Origin: an uncultured Collinsella sp. | GTDB taxonomy: Bacteria; Actinomycetota; Coriobacteriia; Coriobacteriales; Coriobacteriaceae | Assembly: GCA_902482185.1 (NCBI GenBank) | Contig: CABSZR010000041.1 | Coordinates: forward strand, 1-9,233 | Length of the DNA stretch: 9,233 nt | Direction of reading: 5' to 3' | Shown: piece by piece, positions 1 to 7,486 of the stretch | Layout of the letters: every line of letters starts with the position of its first letter | Position numbering within the stretch: position 1 is the first letter of the stretch | Position numbers and translations under genes: made by a program | Notes under the pieces: model-generated | What the model was told of the DNA's origin: nothing | Database searches by the model: none | What the model saw: only the letters and a program-made list of their open reading frames with translations

Positions 1-3000
1 CCTACAACCCCACACTGGTCCGCGTGTTCCGGGAGCAACTGAATCTATCGGACGATCAGGTTATCGTCCCGCGCGATCCGCAGATCATGGTCGCGCGCGG
101 TGCCGCCCTGTCGCTGACCGACATGTTCGCATCGTCCCAACCGATCGACCTTCCCGACGCTTTTGTCCGGCTGGATAAGCTCGAGACGGTCGCGCCCGCA
201 AGCGGGGAGGGACGTCTTGCCCAGCCCTTTTTTGCCACACCTGCCGAGCAGGCGGATTTTACGGCACGCCATGGCAAAGAGACGCCGGCAAAGGGTCCGG
301 ATGCGTATGCGCCCGGAGAGACGGTGCGTGTGGCGCTCGGTATCGATTCGGGGAGCACGACGACCAAGTTCGCCCTGGTCGATGAGGCGGGTGAGCTTGT
401 CGATTCGTTCTACGCGTCTAATAACGGCAGACCGCTCGACGTCGCCCAACAGGGTCTTGTCAGCTTGAAGAACCGCTGGGAGACAGCGGGAGTCACGCTT
501 GCGATCGATGCCGTGGGCACCACGGGATACGGCGAGGAGCTTTTCGCGCGCGCGTTCCACGCCGACTACCATACGGTCGAGACGGTCGCGCACGCCCGCG
601 CCGCGTGCGCATGCGTTCCAGATGCGACCTTCGTGCTCGACATCGGCGGACAGGATATGAAGGCCATCTGGCTCAACCACGGCGTGCTGACCGATATCGT
701 CGTCAACGAGGCGTGCTCTGCGGGCTGCGGCTCGTTCCTCGAGGGTTTTGCCAAAAACCTCGGAATAGCCGTTGAGGATATCGCGACCGAGGCATTTTCG
801 TCCAAAGCCCCCGCCGTTCTCGGCAGCCGCTGCACGGTGTTCATGAACAGCAGCGTCGTTTCCGAGCAGCGGCGCGGTAAGGGTCCGGGCGACATCATGG
901 CCGGTCTCTGCCGTTCGATTATCGAGAACGTGTTCACCAAGGTCATTCGCGTTTCAAATCTCAACCGTCTGGGCGACAAAGTCGTCGTCCAGGGCGGCAC
1001 GTTCCGAAACGACGCGGTGCTGCGCGCATTCGAGCAGTATCTGGGCAAACCCGTCACGCGTGCGCCCCACCCGGGGCTGATGGGCGCTATCGGTATCGCC
1101 CTGCTCGCGCGCGAGGAATGCCGCAAGGGCGACGCCGGCACGTCGTTTATCGGGCTCGATGCCGTGGAGCGCTTCGAGCATCGCGAGTTCGGCGGCGTTA
1201 CCTGCCGTCGGTGCAACAACCGCTGCCAGCGCGCGGTCGTGGCATTTGGCGACGGCTCGCTTTACGTCACGGGCAATCGCTGCCCGCGCGGCGGCGCCAT
1301 CTCATGGGATGAGCTCGTGCGCGAGGTTCCCGCGGCGGAGGAGCTGCGTCCGCAGGGTGCTTGCGAGGCACAGGCACCCGGCACGGGGCGCGACCGGACC
1401 GCGGCTGCCCCCAATCTCTTTGTCGACCGCGAGAAGCTGCTGTTCGAGTCGTGCCCCACGGTTCCCGTCTGCGGGGGGCGCGATGTCACGATCGGCATTC
1501 CCCGTGTGCTCGAGTTCTGGGACACCATGCCGTTCTGGTCGACGTTCTTCAGCACGCTCGGCTTTAAGGTGCGCGTCTCGGGACGCAGCACCAAGGCGAT
1601 GTACGAGCGCGGTCTGGCGCACGTCACATCCGACACCGTGTGCTTCCCGGCCAAGCTCGTCCACGGGCACATCCGCAATCTCGTCGACGCCGGCGTCGAC
1701 CGCATCTTCATGCCCATCATCACGACGGTGCCCACCGAAAACACCGCCTCTACCAGCGAGTGGATGTGCGCCGTCGTAAAGGGATACCCCTACGTGATGC
1801 GCAATTCCGATAACCCGGAGGAGCGTTTCGGCGTTCCGTTCGATACGCCGCTGTTCCACTGGTACGACGAGGGCGACCGAAACCGCCAGCTCAAGGCGTG
1901 GTGCAAGGAGACCTTCGATATCGATGCCGACCTGGTTGCCAAGGCGACCGAGCAGGCGGACCGCGCGCAGCAGACGTTTGAGAACCAGCTGCAGCTGCGC
2001 GGCAGGCAGGTGCTCGAGAACGTGCGCGAGGACGGCGGCTACGCGGTGGTGATCGCTTCGCGCCCGTACCACAACGACCCGCTGGTCAACCACGGGCTGC
2101 CCAAGCTCTTCTCTGAGCGCGGCATCCCCGTGCTGACGCCCGATGCGGTGCCGGGGGTCTGCAACGTCGATCTTTCCAACAGCCGCATCGACATCGTGAA
2201 CAACTACCATGCGCGCATGCTGTCGTGCGCGGTCATCGTCGCATCGACGCCCGAGCTCGAGCTCGTGCAGATGGGCAGCTTCGGCTGCGGCCACGATGCG
2301 TATCTCACCGACGAGATCGCGCGCATGATGGGCGAGATGGGCTCCAAGGTTCCGATGATGATCAAGCTCGATGAGAGCGACGTCGCCGGTCCCATGGGCA
2401 TTCGCGTGCGTTCGTTTATCGAGTCGGTCAACCGTCGTCGCGCGGAGGAGCGTGCCGAGGGCGCCCGGGTGCACGCGGTCCATCCGCTCGACGACCCGTA
2501 TAAGGTCAAGTACACCAAGCGCGACCGGCACGACAAGATCGCGCTGGTCCCCAACACCTCCCATGCGTTCTGCAGGCTCATGACCGCGGCGATGCGCAAT
2601 CAGGGCGTGCGCGCCGAGGCCCTTGATATCGGGCGCGAGGATGCCATCCGCCTGGGCAAACGCTATGTGCACAACGACATCTGCTTCCCCGCGCAAATCG
2701 TGATCGGCGAGGCGCTCGCGGCACTCGAGAGCGGTAAGTACGACCCGCACGACGTCGCCGTGGTGACTGGCAAGTATATCGGCGACTGCCGCCTGACGCA
2801 CTACATGCCCCTGCTGCGCCGCGCGCTCGACGACGCGGGATACGACTATGTCCCGGTGCTCACCAACGACGACGTCGATGCCCACAATGCGCATCCGGGC
2901 TTCAAGCTCGGCCTTGGCCCGAGCATCCAGATCGCCTACGGTCTTCCCATGATCGATGCCCTCGAGGCCATGCTTAGGCGCATCCGTCCCTACGAGCTCG

Positions 3001-3764
3001 AGAAGGGCGCGGCGGACGCTGCGTTCGACCGCGCGCTCGATGAGGTTATCGAGGGCATGGAGCGCTCCGGGCTGAGAGGCCAGGCGACGGGCTTCAAACG
3101 CGCGCTTGCGATCATGGACGCCGTTCCGTACGACCGCTCGAACCCGCATCCGACCGTTCTCATCGTGGGCGAGTACCTGCTCAATTTCCATCTCGGCGCC
3201 AACCACGAGATCGAGCGCTACCTCGAGGACAACGGGCTCGAGGTCATCGAGGCGCGCATGACCGACGTGATCCGCAAGACCTATTTCTACAAGCATGCGC
3301 AGTCGCGCGAGTTCCACGTCGACCTGTCGCTGCCCGAAAAGGCCTGGTACGCCACGGCGGACAACCTGTTCGAGCTCGCGCACGACCGTTGCGACCGCCT
3401 GGGCGCGGCGAGCCCGCTCTACGAGCCGCCGACGCGCATGCCCGAGCTCGTGCGCGCGAGCGATAAGATCCTGCACCATACGTTCGATGCGGGCGAGGGC
3501 GTGCTGATTCCGGCGGAGATTCTCGAGCACGCCAAGCGCGGCTGCCGCAACTTCGTGATCCTGCAGCCGTTCGGGTGTCTGCCCAACCATGTCGTGGGGC
3601 GCGGGCTCATCCATGCGCTCAAGGAGCAGTATCCCACGGCGCAGTTCCTGCCGCTCGACTACGATCCCGACGTGAGCTTCGCCAACGTGGAGAACCGTCT
3701 TCAGATGCTCATCATGAACGCCAAGGCGCAGGGGTGCGGTGAGGCGCATGGCGAGACCGCGTAA
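1..3764 (+). CDS. Giant fused acyl-CoA dehydratase activase / 2-hydroxyacyl-CoA dehydratase-like protein (5' end outside window)
   Basis: The reading frame is open from base 3, so the start lies upstream. About 1,253 residues are visible, against roughly 1,400-1,500 for such fusions. The first residues look like the end of one ASKHA ATPase domain. A complete second one follows: phosphate-binding GIDSGSTTTK (339-368), DIGGQD (639-656), CSAGCGSF (714-737), CTVF (Cys at 831) and VVQGGTF (984-1004). In HgdC-type activators the Cys of the CSAG and CTVF motifs bind the inter-subunit [4Fe-4S] cluster. Next comes a Cys cluster (codons 1203, 1212, 1224, 1281). Two dehydratase-like modules end the protein. 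Module A (about 1491-2450, DUF2229-like) has VCFPAK and FGCGHD; module B (about 2538-3750) has ICFPAQ, GDCRLTH and FGCLPN. Family knowledge suggests ATP-driven low-potential electron transfer to an iron-sulfur reductase or dehydratase in the cytosol. The substrate is unknown. It overlaps the following tetR gene. Confidence 0.9.
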   Translation, partial: YNPTLVRVFREQLNLSDDQVIVPRDPQIMVARGAALSLTDMFASSQPIDLPDAFVRLDKLETVAPASGEGRLAQPFFATPAEQADFTARHGKETPAKGPDAYAPGETVRVALGIDSGSTTTKFALVDEAGELVDSFYASNNGRPLDVAQQGLVSLKNRWETAGVTLAIDAVGTTGYGEELFARAFHADYHTVETVAHARAACACVPDATFVLDIGGQDMKAIWLNHGVLTDIVVNEACSAGCGSFLEGFAKNLGIAVEDIATEAFSSKAPAVLGSRCTVFMNSSVVSEQRRGKGPGDIMAGLCRSIIENVFTKVIRVSNLNRLGDKVVVQGGTFRNDAVLRAFEQYLGKPVTRAPHPGLMGAIGIALLAREECRKGDAGTSFIGLDAVERFEHREFGGVTCRRCNNRCQRAVVAFGDGSLYVTGNRCPRGGAISWDELVREVPAAEELRPQGACEAQAPGTGRDRTAAAPNLFVDREKLLFESCPTVPVCGGRDVTIGIPRVLEFWDTMPFWSTFFSTLGFKVRVSGRSTKAMYERGLAHVTSDTVCFPAKLVHGHIRNLVDAGVDRIFMPIITTVPTENTASTSEWMCAVVKGYPYVMRNSDNPEERFGVPFDTPLFHWYDEGDRNRQLKAWCKETFDIDADLVAKATEQADRAQQTFENQLQLRGRQVLENVREDGGYAVVIASRPYHNDPLVNHGLPKLFSERGIPVLTPDAVPGVCNVDLSNSRIDIVNNYHARMLSCAVIVASTPELELVQMGSFGCGHDAYLTDEIARMMGEMGSKVPMMIKLDESDVAGPMGIRVRSFIESVNRRRAEERAEGARVHAVHPLDDPYKVKYTKRDRHDKIALVPNTSHAFCRLMTAAMRNQGVRAEALDIGREDAIRLGKRYVHNDICFPAQIVIGEALAALESGKYDPHDVAVVTGKYIGDCRLTHYMPLLRRALDDAGYDYVPVLTNDDVDAHNAHPGFKLGLGPSIQIAYGLPMIDALEAMLRRIRPYELEKGAADAAFDRALDEVIEGMERSGLRGQATGFKRALAIMDAVPYDRSNPHPTVLIVGEYLLNFHLGANHEIERYLEDNGLEVIEARMTDVIRKTYFYKHAQSREFHVDLSLPEKAWYATADNLFELAHDRCDRLGAASPLYEPPTRMPELVRASDKILHHTFDAGEGVLIPAEILEHAKRGCRNFVILQPFGCLPNHVVGRGLIHALKEQYPTAQFLPLDYDPDVSFANVENRLQMLIMNAKAQGCGEAHGETA

Positions 3765-4437
3765 GGACGCCGATGCGCCCGATGCACGCACCCGTATCAT
3801 CGAGGCGTTTTGGGAGCTCATCGAGAACAACAGCATCTTCGAGCTGTCGGTTGGCGAGGTGACCCGCGCCGCCCGGTGCAATCGCGGAACGTTTTACTAC
3901 TATTTTCACGATTTCGATGAACTCGTCGCCATCGCCATAGCCCAGCTGCTGCAGGATAACGAGCTCATCACCGATGCCCTCTGGCATTTTTCGAGCGAGG
4001 GCGACCTTTCGGCGTTCGAACGGCGCGACGTCCGCTGCCTGCTGCGGCGCATCGTCATCACCATGAGGGCGGGTGCCGCCGAGCAGGTCGTGCAGGGCAT
4101 CCATACGATCATCATCGACCGCGTGAGAGAGATCGTCCACCCCGACGGAGAAGAGCTCAAGGCGGATTCGAGCTTTGCGGTGGGCTTTCTGGTCTCGGGC
4201 ATCATGGGCTTTGTGATGGCGGTCGGCTTTGCCCGGGAGGGCGGCGAGGAGATAGACCTCGAGCAGCTGGGGGACAGCGCGTGCGCGTACCTGAGGGCGG
4301 TCGCCATGCAGACGGTGGAAACGGTCGCGCAAGTCGAGGGCGTCGATACATCCGAGCTGCTCGAACGCGTCTCCAAGGAGGCCGATGCCTATCGCGCATC
4401 GCGTGCGACGAGTCCCGACGTGGTGAAAGACGCCTAG
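3748..4437 (+). CDS. TetR/AcrR family transcriptional regulator
   Basis: The product has 229 residues, a normal TetR length. The N-terminus (MARPRKDADAPDARTRIIEAF) leads into a helix-turn-helix at about residues 33-53, where SVGEVTRAARCNRGTFYYYF matches the TetR recognition-helix pattern (G-T-F-Y-Y-Y-F). The C-terminal part is helical and divergent, with a hydrophobic stretch at about residues 149-166, as in TetR ligand and dimer domains; the ligand cannot be told. I chose ATG 3748, preceded by GGTGAGG at 3738-3744. An in-frame GTG at 3739, preceded by AGGGG at 3730-3734, would add three residues and is a real alternative. The gene begins inside the last 17 bases of the giant activase gene, so the two are probably one transcript with coupled translation. 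It may regulate that operon, which is inference from position. Repeats surround its 3' end. Confidence 0.9.
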   Translation: MARPRKDADAPDARTRIIEAFWELIENNSIFELSVGEVTRAARCNRGTFYYYFHDFDELVAIAIAQLLQDNELITDALWHFSSEGDLSAFERRDVRCLLRRIVITMRAGAAEQVVQGIHTIIIDRVREIVHPDGEELKADSSFAVGFLVSGIMGFVMAVGFAREGGEEIDLEQLGDSACAYLRAVAMQTVETVAQVEGVDTSELLERVSKEADAYRASRATSPDVVKDA

Positions 4438-4483
4438 GGTTTCTCTTGCGGGGCGCCTGTCGCGCATCGCGCGGTGAGTCCCG
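4392..4483 (+). repeat. Imperfect short direct repeat across the tetR 3' end
   Basis: TCGCGCATCGCG occurs at 4392-4403, inside the last codons of tetR, and again at 4460-4471, downstream of its stop. Both copies are followed at similar distance by GAGTCCCG (4410-4417 and 4476-4483). The two units are about 27-29 bp long and offset by 66-68 bp. This looks like a local duplication of the tetR 3' end, or two binding sites for one factor; the sequence alone does not decide. Confidence 0.5.
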
Positions 4484-4490
4484 CGATGCG
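4463..4490 (+). repeat. Perfect 9-bp inverted repeat downstream of tetR
   Basis: CGCATCGCG (4463-4471) and CGCGATGCG (4482-4490) are exact reverse complements separated by 10 bases. The left arm overlaps the second copy of the direct repeat. No T-run follows (GTCATAACC), so it is not a standard intrinsic terminator. It may be an RNA stem stabilising the tetR mRNA end, or an operator upstream of clpC. Confidence 0.5.
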
Positions 4491-4518
4491 GTCATAACCT
4501 GCATTCATGTGAGCCGGG

Positions 4519-4547
4519 TTTATAGATATTCCTCCAGCTGTTAACAT
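4519..4547 (+). promoter_or_regulatory. Possible weak clpC promoter
   Basis: The AT-richest part of the gap contains TTTATA (4519-4524) and TAACAT (4542-4547) separated by 17 bases, each matching four of six positions of the sigma-70 -35 and -10 consensus. TATAGA at 4521-4526 is an alternative -10. A promoter is expected in this gap, but the exact boxes are a guess. No obvious CIRCE, CtsR or HAIR stress operator was seen here. Confidence 0.22.
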
Positions 4548-4571
4548 AGACAACCTGTGGGTAAAGAGACA

Positions 4572-4598
4572 AAAGCGCCGCCGACGGGCGGGCGTTTT
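4572..4598 (+). terminator. Terminator-like hairpin in the clpC leader (possible attenuator)
   Basis: The left arm at 4572-4582 pairs with the right arm at 4587-4598. There are five G/C pairs around a GACG loop, one bulged G (4592), two more G/C pairs, a G-T wobble and three A-T pairs. The right arm ends in TTTT, followed by GATTT. It has the shape of an intrinsic terminator and lies only 31 bases before the clpC ATG. It could end the upstream operon's transcript, or attenuate clpC if transcription starts upstream of it. Confidence 0.5.
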
Positions 4599-4617
4599 GA
4601 TTTCGATGAACTCATGT

Positions 4618-4623
4618 AAGGAA
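4618..4623 (+). promoter_or_regulatory. Ribosome binding site of clpC
   Basis: AAGGAA lies six bases before ATG 4630. In-frame TTG 4597 and ATG 4606 would lengthen the protein but have no purine-rich site before them, and TTG 4597 lies in the hairpin. The downstream ATG also gives the usual ClpC N-terminus, with RFTDRARKV beginning four residues in. Confidence 0.7.
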
Positions 4624-4629
4624 ACGAGC

Positions 4630-7272
4630 ATGTTAGATAGATTTACCGATCGTGCGCGCAAGGTCATGTCCATGGCCAAACAGGAGGCGCTCGATCTTCA
4701 TTCAAATAAGGTGGGCACCGAGCACCTGCTGCTCGCGCTTGCCAAGGAGGACGAGGGCATTGCCGCCGAGGCACTGCGTTCGCTCGACATCTCCTACGAT
4801 GACATCATGGATACTCTCAAAGAGGTCCAGACCACGGTTCCCGAGCCCAGTGAGGAGACCGAGGCGGCCAAGCTCGCCTTTACGCCGCTCGTCATTAGCG
4901 TGATGGAGCGTTCATTCCGCGTGGCGCGTGAGAACAACCAGACCTACGTGTCGACCGAGCACTTGCTGATCGGCATCGTCGAAGAGGGCAACGGCATGGC
5001 CATGGACATCCTCATGCGCCTAGGTGTGTCGTCCGCCTCCATCAAAAAGGCTATCGAGAAACTCACCGCCAAGGACCAGGACAAGAAGCGTCCGCTCGCC
5101 GGCGCCGGTGCCGGGCGTCCCGGTGCGGGCCTGCCGTTCTTTAGCGGCTCGGACGCGTCGCAGCAAAAGGGGAGCGGCACCGACACGCTTAAGCAGTTCG
5201 CCACCAACCTCACGCAGAAGGCGCGCGATGGCGAGCTCGACCCTGTAATTGGTCGCGAAAAGGAAGTCCAGCGTATGATGGAGATCCTTTCGCGCCGCAC
5301 CAAGAACAACCCGCTTATCCTGGGCGATCCCGGCGTGGGCAAGACGGCCATCGTCGAGGGCCTGGCGCAGCAGATCGCTGCCGGCAACGTGCCCGAGAAC
5401 CTCATGAACCAGAACATCTGGACGCTCGACCTGCCGGGCCTCGTTGCGGGCGCCAAGTATCGCGGTGAGTTTGAGGAGCGCCTCAAGAACGTGATCCAGG
5501 AGGCCACCGAAGCCGATGACGTCATCCTGTTTATCGACGAGATGCACACCATCATCGGTGCCGGTTCTGCCGAGGGCTCCATCGACGCGAGCTCCATGCT
5601 CAAGCCCGTGCTTGCGCGCGGTGCCTTCCAGATTATCGGCGCCACCACGGCCGAGGAATTCCGTAAGTACCTCACCAAGGATCCGGCCTTTGAGCGTCGC
5701 TTCCAGACCATCGATGTCGAGGAGCCGAGCGTCGAGGACACGGTCAAGATCCTGACCGCGCTCAAGCCGCGCTACGAGGAGCACCACCATGTGCGCTATA
5801 CGCAGGGTGCTATCGAGGCCGCCGCGAACCTTTCCAACCGCTACATCCAGGATCGCTTCCTGCCCGATAAGGCCATCGACCTCATTGACGAGGCCGGTGC
5901 CCGCGCTCGCATCGCCGCGAATCGCGCGCCCGAGCCGGTGCGTGAGGCCGAGCATCGCGTGGAGGAGCTCAAGGCCGCCGCGCAGGAGGCCACCGAGAGC
6001 GACGACATGAACAAGGCCGCCGAGATCACCGAGCAGCAGAAGGCCGCTGAGATTGAGCTCGCCGAGGCCAAGGCCGCCTGGACCGCCGAGCTCGACGCCA
6101 GCCCGCTCACCATCGACGTGAGTCAGATTGCCGACATCGTGTCCGTGACCTCTGGCGTGCCGGTTTCCTCGCTCACCGAGAGCGAGAGCCGGCGCCTGCT
6201 GCAGACCGAAAGCGTGCTCAAGACGCGCATCATCGGCCAGGATGAGGCAGTCGAGGCCGTCGCCAAGGCCGTGCGCCGCAGCCGCTCGCCGCTCAAGGAC
6301 CCGCGTCGTCCCGGTGGCAGCTTTATCTTCCTTGGTCCCACCGGCACGGGCAAGACCGAGCTCGCCAAGACGCTCGCCGAGTACCTCTTTGGCAGCAAGG
6401 ATGCGCTCATCAGCTTCGATATGTCCGAGTTCGGCAGCGAGTTCGAGGTCTCCAAGCTCATCGGTAGCCCTCCGGGTTACGTGGGCCACGACGAGGGCGG
6501 TCAGCTTACCAAGGCCGTTCGTCGTCACCCGTACTCGGTCGTGCTGTTCGACGAGATCGAGAAGGCGCACCCCGATATCTTCAACATTCTGCTGCAGGTG
6601 CTGGAGGAGGGCCGCCTGACCGATAGCCAGGGCAAGACGGTCGACTTCCGCAACACCGTGATCATCATGACGTCCAACGTGGGCGCTCGCGAGATTGCGC
6701 AGGATGCGAGCGTTGGCTTTGGCACCACCGGCGAGCAGGGCCTCACGTCGAGTGAGATCCGCGGCCGCGCGATGGGCGAGCTCAAGCGCCTGTTCCGCCC
6801 CGAGCTGCTCAACCGTATCGACGACATTGTGGTGTTCCAGAAGCTCTCGGGCGAGAATCTCACCAAGATCGCGCACCTGCTGGTGGACGACCTGCGTCAG
6901 CGTCTGATTGCCAACGGCATGAACATCAAGCTCACCGATGCGGCCTACGACAAGATCGTGGCCGAGGGCACCGACCTCACCAACGGTGCGCGTCCGCTGC
7001 GCCGTGCCATCCAAAAGCTCATCGAGGACCCGCTGTCCGAGGAGCTTCTGGCCGGCGAGTGGGGCGAGGGCGATACCGTCCTGTGCGACGTGGCCGACGG
7101 CAAGTTTGTCTTTAGCCACGGCACGGGTGAGATCCCGGCGCCGCGTCCGGCGGGTGCGCTCGGGGGCGATACCGCTCCGGCGGCGCCGCACACCGGAAAC
7201 GCCGCGCCTGTGAGCAGCGGCGTGAGCTCGGGCCCCGGTGGCATGATGCAAGCCGGCTCTGGCGCGCTGTAG
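4630..7272 (+). CDS. clpC: ATP-dependent Clp protease ATP-binding subunit ClpC
   Basis: This 880-residue Hsp100 unfoldase should form a cytosolic hexamer that unfolds proteins and threads them into ClpP. Two Clp N-repeats fill about residues 1-150. AAA+ domain 1 has Walker A GDPGVGKT (232-239), Walker B VILFIDE (298-304) and an ERRF arginine-finger segment (355-358). A short coiled-coil/UVR-like middle segment spans about 438-484; ClpB has a much longer one. AAA+ domain 2 has Walker [10 protein letters not shown] (569-577) and Walker B VVLFDE (637-642). V695-G696-F697 matches the ClpP-docking loop of ClpA and ClpC, which argues against ClpB. The D2 small domain runs to about residue 830. A Pro/Gly/Ala/Ser-rich tail of about 50 residues follows (831-880), so the protein is longer than the usual 810-850. 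The gene appears monocistronic, with a hairpin before it and a terminator after it. No clpP or adaptor gene is nearby. Confidence 0.95.
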   Translation: MLDRFTDRARKVMSMAKQEALDLHSNKVGTEHLLLALAKEDEGIAAEALRSLDISYDDIMDTLKEVQTTVPEPSEETEAAKLAFTPLVISVMERSFRVARENNQTYVSTEHLLIGIVEEGNGMAMDILMRLGVSSASIKKAIEKLTAKDQDKKRPLAGAGAGRPGAGLPFFSGSDASQQKGSGTDTLKQFATNLTQKARDGELDPVIGREKEVQRMMEILSRRTKNNPLILGDPGVGKTAIVEGLAQQIAAGNVPENLMNQNIWTLDLPGLVAGAKYRGEFEERLKNVIQEATEADDVILFIDEMHTIIGAGSAEGSIDASSMLKPVLARGAFQIIGATTAEEFRKYLTKDPAFERRFQTIDVEEPSVEDTVKILTALKPRYEEHHHVRYTQGAIEAAANLSNRYIQDRFLPDKAIDLIDEAGARARIAANRAPEPVREAEHRVEELKAAAQEATESDDMNKAAEITEQQKAAEIELAEAKAAWTAELDASPLTIDVSQIADIVSVTSGVPVSSLTESESRRLLQTESVLKTRIIGQDEAVEAVAKAVRRSRSPLKDPRRPGGSFIFLGPTGTGKTELAKTLAEYLFGSKDALISFDMSEFGSEFEVSKLIGSPPGYVGHDEGGQLTKAVRRHPYSVVLFDEIEKAHPDIFNILLQVLEEGRLTDSQGKTVDFRNTVIIMTSNVGAREIAQDASVGFGTTGEQGLTSSEIRGRAMGELKRLFRPELLNRIDDIVVFQKLSGENLTKIAHLLVDDLRQRLIANGMNIKLTDAAYDKIVAEGTDLTNGARPLRRAIQKLIEDPLSEELLAGEWGEGDTVLCDVADGKFVFSHGTGEIPAPRPAGALGGDTAPAAPHTGNAAPVSSGVSSGPGGMMQAGSGAL

Positions 7273-7297
7273 GGCATGGCGACAATTTGATACGCGC

Positions 7298-7332
7298 AAT
7301 CGAGGCGCTCTGGCAAGGGCGCCTCGATTTGT
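7298..7332 (+). terminator. Intrinsic terminator of clpC
   Basis: AATCGAGGCGC (7298-7308) and GCGCCTCGATT (7319-7329) form a perfect 11-bp stem around a 10-base loop; two more inner pairs are possible. A short T-run (ATTTGT) follows. It starts 26 bases after the clpC stop. The stem is strong but the U-tract is short. Confidence 0.75.
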
Positions 7333-7341
7333 AGAGCTGCG

Positions 7342-7377
7342 GTAACTGTGACCGTTACGCTATACGGTCCACCGTTA
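7342..7377 (+). promoter_or_regulatory. Cluster of ACCGT/ACGGT half-sites upstream of pepD
   Basis: Several short symmetric elements overlap here: GTAAC-N7-GTTAC (7342-7358), ACCGT-N8-ACGGT (7351-7368), and ACCGTTA repeated at 7351-7357 and 7371-7377, exactly 20 bases apart. The layout resembles an operator for a dimeric regulator, upstream of the probable pepD promoter. The binding protein is unknown, and the arms are short enough for chance to be possible. Confidence 0.35.
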
Positions 7378-7413
7378 GCCGATGATGCGGGGGCGCTCGG
7401 CGTTTTCGACTGG

Positions 7414-7442
7414 TTTATGCACACAAAGTCTGGGAATATACA
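7414..7442 (+). promoter_or_regulatory. Possible pepD promoter
   Basis: TATACA (7437-7442), in the AT-rich stretch GGAATATACAAGG, is the best -10 candidate. TTTATG (7414-7419) sits 17 bases upstream as a poor -35. A promoter is expected here because a terminator separates clpC from pepD, but the assignment is weak. Confidence 0.25.
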
Positions 7443-7475
7443 AGGCGCATGTCTTACTGTCTAACCAGTTGCGCC

Positions 7476-7482
7476 AAGGAGG
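7476..7482 (+). promoter_or_regulatory. Ribosome binding site of pepD
   Basis: AAGGAGG is a near-perfect Shine-Dalgarno sequence four bases before ATG 7487. It decides the start: the frame stays open back to an in-frame ATG at 7382, but that would add 35 residues with no family resemblance and would place the coding start upstream of the candidate promoter. Confidence 0.85.
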
Positions 7483-7486
7483 CACC

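Noticed and set aside
1302..3881. Minus-strand open frame of about 859 codons opposite the activase gene
   Set aside because: It mirrors a strongly supported gene. Its composition is the Arg/Val/His/Leu-rich pattern typical of antisense frames in GC-rich DNA, with no domain motifs.
4281..4544. Plus-strand frame overlapping the tetR end and running into the gap
   Set aside because: It is mostly inside tetR in another frame and Arg-rich. Its two similar halves come from the DNA direct repeat, not from protein structure.
4614..4619. Minimal start-stop ORF (ATGTAA) overlapping the clpC ribosome binding site
   Set aside because: It is a single ATG-TAA pair with no ribosome binding site of its own, and is easily due to chance.
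4630..7272. Assignment as the disaggregase ClpB
   Set aside because: The middle segment is short and UVR-like rather than the long ClpB coiled coil, and a VGF ClpP-docking loop is present in D2.
5020..7299. Minus-strand open frame of about 759 codons opposite clpC
   Set aside because: It is antisense to a gene with all AAA+ motifs. The translation shows repetitive low-information sequence and no recognisable domain.
7378..7406. Second possible terminator, GCCGA and TCGGC arms followed by GTTTT
   Set aside because: The stem is only five pairs around a 14-base loop. It is too weak to call beside the strong terminator at 7298.
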